Source of the DNA: Dyella subtropica
GTDB lineage: Bacteria; Pseudomonadota; Gammaproteobacteria; Xanthomonadales; Rhodanobacteraceae
NCBI RefSeq assembly: GCF_026283965.1
Contig: NZ_JAPDPD010000017.1
Coordinates: 1-64,000, forward strand
DNA: 64,000 bases
Direction: 5' to 3'
Below the pieces are notes generated by a model, which was not told the origin of the DNA, did no database searches, and saw only the letters and a list, made by a program, of their open reading frames with translations. Below are positions 62,246-64,000 of the stretch, piece after piece (position 1 is the stretch's first letter; every line of letters starts with the position of its first letter). The position numbers and the translations under genes were made by a program.

Positions 62246-62707
62246 ATGAGCGAACAGATCGTTGTACGGCCGGTAGCCAAAGAAGACTTCACTGCCTGGA
62301 AGCCGCTATGGGATGGCTACAACGCGTTCTACGGCAGGAAGGAGCAAACCGCGTTGCCGGAAGAGATCACGCAAACCACCTGGGCGCGCTTCTTCGACGA
62401 CAACGAACCGGTGCATGCACTGGTCGCTGAGAGTAACGGCCAACTGCTTGGCCTCGTGCACTTCCTGTTCCATCGAAGCACTACGCAGATCGGCCTCAGC
62501 TGCTACCTGCAAGACCTGTTCACCACGGAAGCCGCCCGTGGCAAGGGCATCGCGCGCGCACTGATCAACGCAGTCTACGAGTCCGCAAAACGCGCCGGCT
62601 CTCCTCGGGTCTATTGGCAGACCCACGAAACCAACGCCACGGCGATGCAGCTGTACGACAAGGTGGCGGAGAAGTCAGGCTTCATCGTGTATCGCAAGCT
62701 GCTCTGA
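62246..62707 (+). CDS. GNAT-family N-acetyltransferase
   Basis: A 153-residue GNAT enzyme beginning MSEQIVVRPVAKEDF, with acetyl-CoA loop ARGKGIARAL and a motif B containing HETNATAMQLYDKVAEKSGFIVY. ATG at 62246 has GGAG eight bases upstream; an earlier start at 62201 is not supported. Function of the acceptor is unknown. Confidence 0.88.
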   Translation: MSEQIVVRPVAKEDFTAWKPLWDGYNAFYGRKEQTALPEEITQTTWARFFDDNEPVHALVAESNGQLLGLVHFLFHRSTTQIGLSCYLQDLFTTEAARGKGIARALINAVYESAKRAGSPRVYWQTHETNATAMQLYDKVAEKSGFIVYRKLL

Positions 62708-62896
62708 TGCGTTGAGCTGCACGTCCACACCGATAAGGCGCCCAAGCGACACAAGAACGTGCGAGCGCATCGCCGGATGAGCCACTTCCCAAAGCTCCTG
62801 CAGGGCCCGTGTTATCTGTCCAGCCATCCCATCGACGCGGAGCGCATCGCGCGCACCAACACGGCCTCCCAAGCATTTCGGGCAACGCACCAGCAC
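62675..62896 (-). CDS. Doubtful small hypothetical protein
   Basis: A 73-codon frame from a GTG at 62896 with CPKC near its start and an amphipathic middle (ITRALQELWEVAHPAMRSHVLV). It overlaps the GNAT gene end by 33 bases. Composition looks partly protein-like but no family is recognised; it may be spurious. Confidence 0.25.
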   Translation of the reverse strand: MLVRCPKCLGGRVGARDALRVDGMAGQITRALQELWEVAHPAMRSHVLVSLGRLIGVDVQLNASEQLAIHDEA

Positions 62897-62936
62897 TAGC
62901 CAGCCAAAAGCGCCGACGCCAAACTATGTCTTCATC

Positions 62937-63185
62937 GTGTACAAGGACGTGACACATTTCATGCGACGCATCACCGCCGCCTTCTTTCTTTGCGTTCGGC
63001 CTACGCTACCGCTCGCTACGCAAATTTCTTCTGCCGACATGCTCGGCACGCCCTTCCTGCAGCTTGATCGGCCCAACATCATGCACGGCTGGATGCTTCC
63101 CGATGGCACTGTGCTCGACCAGGGCAACGCGAGAATCGCAGTGTCACTGAAAGATGGCACAACGAAACAGAATCCGCGGCTGTAG
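62937..63185 (+). CDS. Doubtful small hypothetical protein
   Basis: Up to 82 codons; from an internal ATG at 62961 (MRRITAAFFLCV) it would have a signal-peptide-like start. No ribosome site is convincing and no family is recognised. The surrounding 62708-63272 region holds no other candidate except the minus-strand frame. Confidence 0.3.
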   Translation: MYKDVTHFMRRITAAFFLCVRPTLPLATQISSADMLGTPFLQLDRPNIMHGWMLPDGTVLDQGNARIAVSLKDGTTKQNPRL

Positions 63186-63272
63186 CACCGCTGCCATCTC
63201 AAGGCAAAGCGCAGAGGCTTTGATCGTCATCAACAGCCGCGCTGCCACTCAAAGAACGTAAAGGAATCACGT

Positions 63273-64000
63273 ATGGGCAAGTCCACCTATTTTGCTTTAT
63301 CCGCCTGGCTCAGCCTTTTCATCGGCCTGCCGATGCAAGCCACGGCCCGAACCGAGCAAGCCCCGCCCACCCTTGGTCGCGCACTCCAGTCCATGCAGGC
63401 CAAGTCCGTACTGCCCGGCTTCTGCGTGGCCGTGGTGGACGCCGGTGGCGTGCGATATGCGCAAGGGTTCGGCTATGCGGATATCGCGCAGAAGCGCCCG
63501 TATACGGCCGATACCGTCCAGCCTGTGGCTTCGATCAGCAAAACCCTGATCGCGGTGTCGCTGATGCAGATGGTGGAGAACGGGTCGCTCGCGCTGGACG
63601 CGGACGTCGATACCGCATTGCCGTTCGCCGTCAGGAATCCAGGCGCGCCCTCGACTCCGATCACGCTTCGTCAATTGGCGACGCACACATCCAGCATCGT
63701 CGATCGCGAACCTTTCTATAGCCAAAGCTATGTCAAAGGCGCCCCCGCTTTCGACATCAAGGCCTCGCTAAAGTCTTACCTCGACCCCAAGGGCGCTAAC
63801 TACGACAAGGCGAATTTCAGCAAGGCTCGCCCTGGTACCACCTACAAGTACAGCCAGTTCGGATCCGCGTTGGCCGCACTGGCTATAGAGACGAAGGCAG
63901 GCACACCCTATCGGCTGTACACGCAAGAGCACATTTTCCGGCCGCTGAACATGGACGCGACGGGTTGGTTCCCAGGCGATGCCCATGGATCGATGGCGAC
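63273..64000 (+). CDS. Serine hydrolase, class C beta-lactamase/penicillin-binding-like (partial)
   Basis: The first 242 codons of a gene that runs past the right edge. A signal peptide (cleavage near ATA-RT, about residue 25) precedes a beta-lactamase-like domain: SxxK as SISK in QPVASISKTLIA, and a YSQF motif in the place of the YxN of AmpC-type enzymes. The length and motif suggest an esterase or D-aminopeptidase-like hydrolase rather than a proven beta-lactamase. ATG at 63273 with AAGGA eight bases upstream. Confidence 0.85.
   Translation, partial: MGKSTYFALSAWLSLFIGLPMQATARTEQAPPTLGRALQSMQAKSVLPGFCVAVVDAGGVRYAQGFGYADIAQKRPYTADTVQPVASISKTLIAVSLMQMVENGSLALDADVDTALPFAVRNPGAPSTPITLRQLATHTSSIVDREPFYSQSYVKGAPAFDIKASLKSYLDPKGANYDKANFSKARPGTTYKYSQFGSALAALAIETKAGTPYRLYTQEHIFRPLNMDATGWFPGDAHGSMA

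Overview
The window is GC-rich, densely coded chromosomal DNA from a gammaproteobacterium. The divergent rhlB / trxA-rho block, FtsE/FtsX, a class-3 (plant-type) glutamate-cysteine ligase, RpoH, EngB next to cytochrome c4 followed by paired DsbA lipoproteins, and GTAG-type REP sequences all point to the order Xanthomonadales (Lysobacterales). A Rhodanobacteraceae genus such as Dyella, Rhodanobacter or Luteibacter seems most likely. That placement is inferred from gene content and order; no 16S rRNA gene lies in the window. I found no tRNA, rRNA, CRISPR array, prophage or complete insertion sequence.

Layout. 0-9 kb: type II NADH dehydrogenase and transaldolase, convergent with a three-gene RND efflux operon (pump, adaptor, outer-membrane factor). 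9-12 kb: an OmpR-type two-component pair, then rpoH with a perfect CIRCE (HrcA operator) in its leader. 12-20 kb: a GT-A-like protein, a PiuC/YbiX dioxygenase, ung coupled to a tandem-receiver response regulator, ftsEX and rhlB. 20-26 kb: trxA, rho (with a long disordered N-terminal extension), a TctDE-like two-component pair and gshA. 25.6-29.4 kb: a bufferin-type RiPP cluster, made of a divergent DoxX gene, a Cys-rich secreted precursor, a DUF692/MNIO enzyme, its DUF2063 partner and an AraC regulator. 29-38 kb: M3 peptidase, bioD, a TMEM175 channel, msrC, a small MITE-like element abutting engB, cytochrome c4 and two DsbA lipoproteins. 37-47 kb: an EEP-family hydrolase, a GH17 membrane enzyme, lytic transglycosylase, an NAD-binding epimerase-like protein, cca and an LtaS/OpgB-like phosphoglycerol transferase. 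47-49 kb: a lower-GC patch with a truncated glycosyltransferase and an acyltransferase, probably acquired. 49-64 kb: a MidA-like methyltransferase, a TonB receptor, EcsC, pteridine reductase, folK-folB, tsaD, rpsU, yqeY, dnaG, dedA, GNAT proteins and a serine hydrolase running off the right end.

Working together: HrcA/CIRCE on rpoH would couple the repressor and sigma arms of the heat-shock response. gshA, thioredoxin, MsrC, the DsbA pair and the bufferin cluster form a thiol/metal/oxidative-stress theme. The folate genes (pteridine reductase, folK, folB) lie close together. The most notable non-coding signals are the CIRCE, the MITE whose target duplication supplies the engB stop codon, two REP pairs that supply the stop codons of tsaD and a GNAT gene, and a multi-hairpin dispersed repeat present near 8.8 kb and 43.8 kb.
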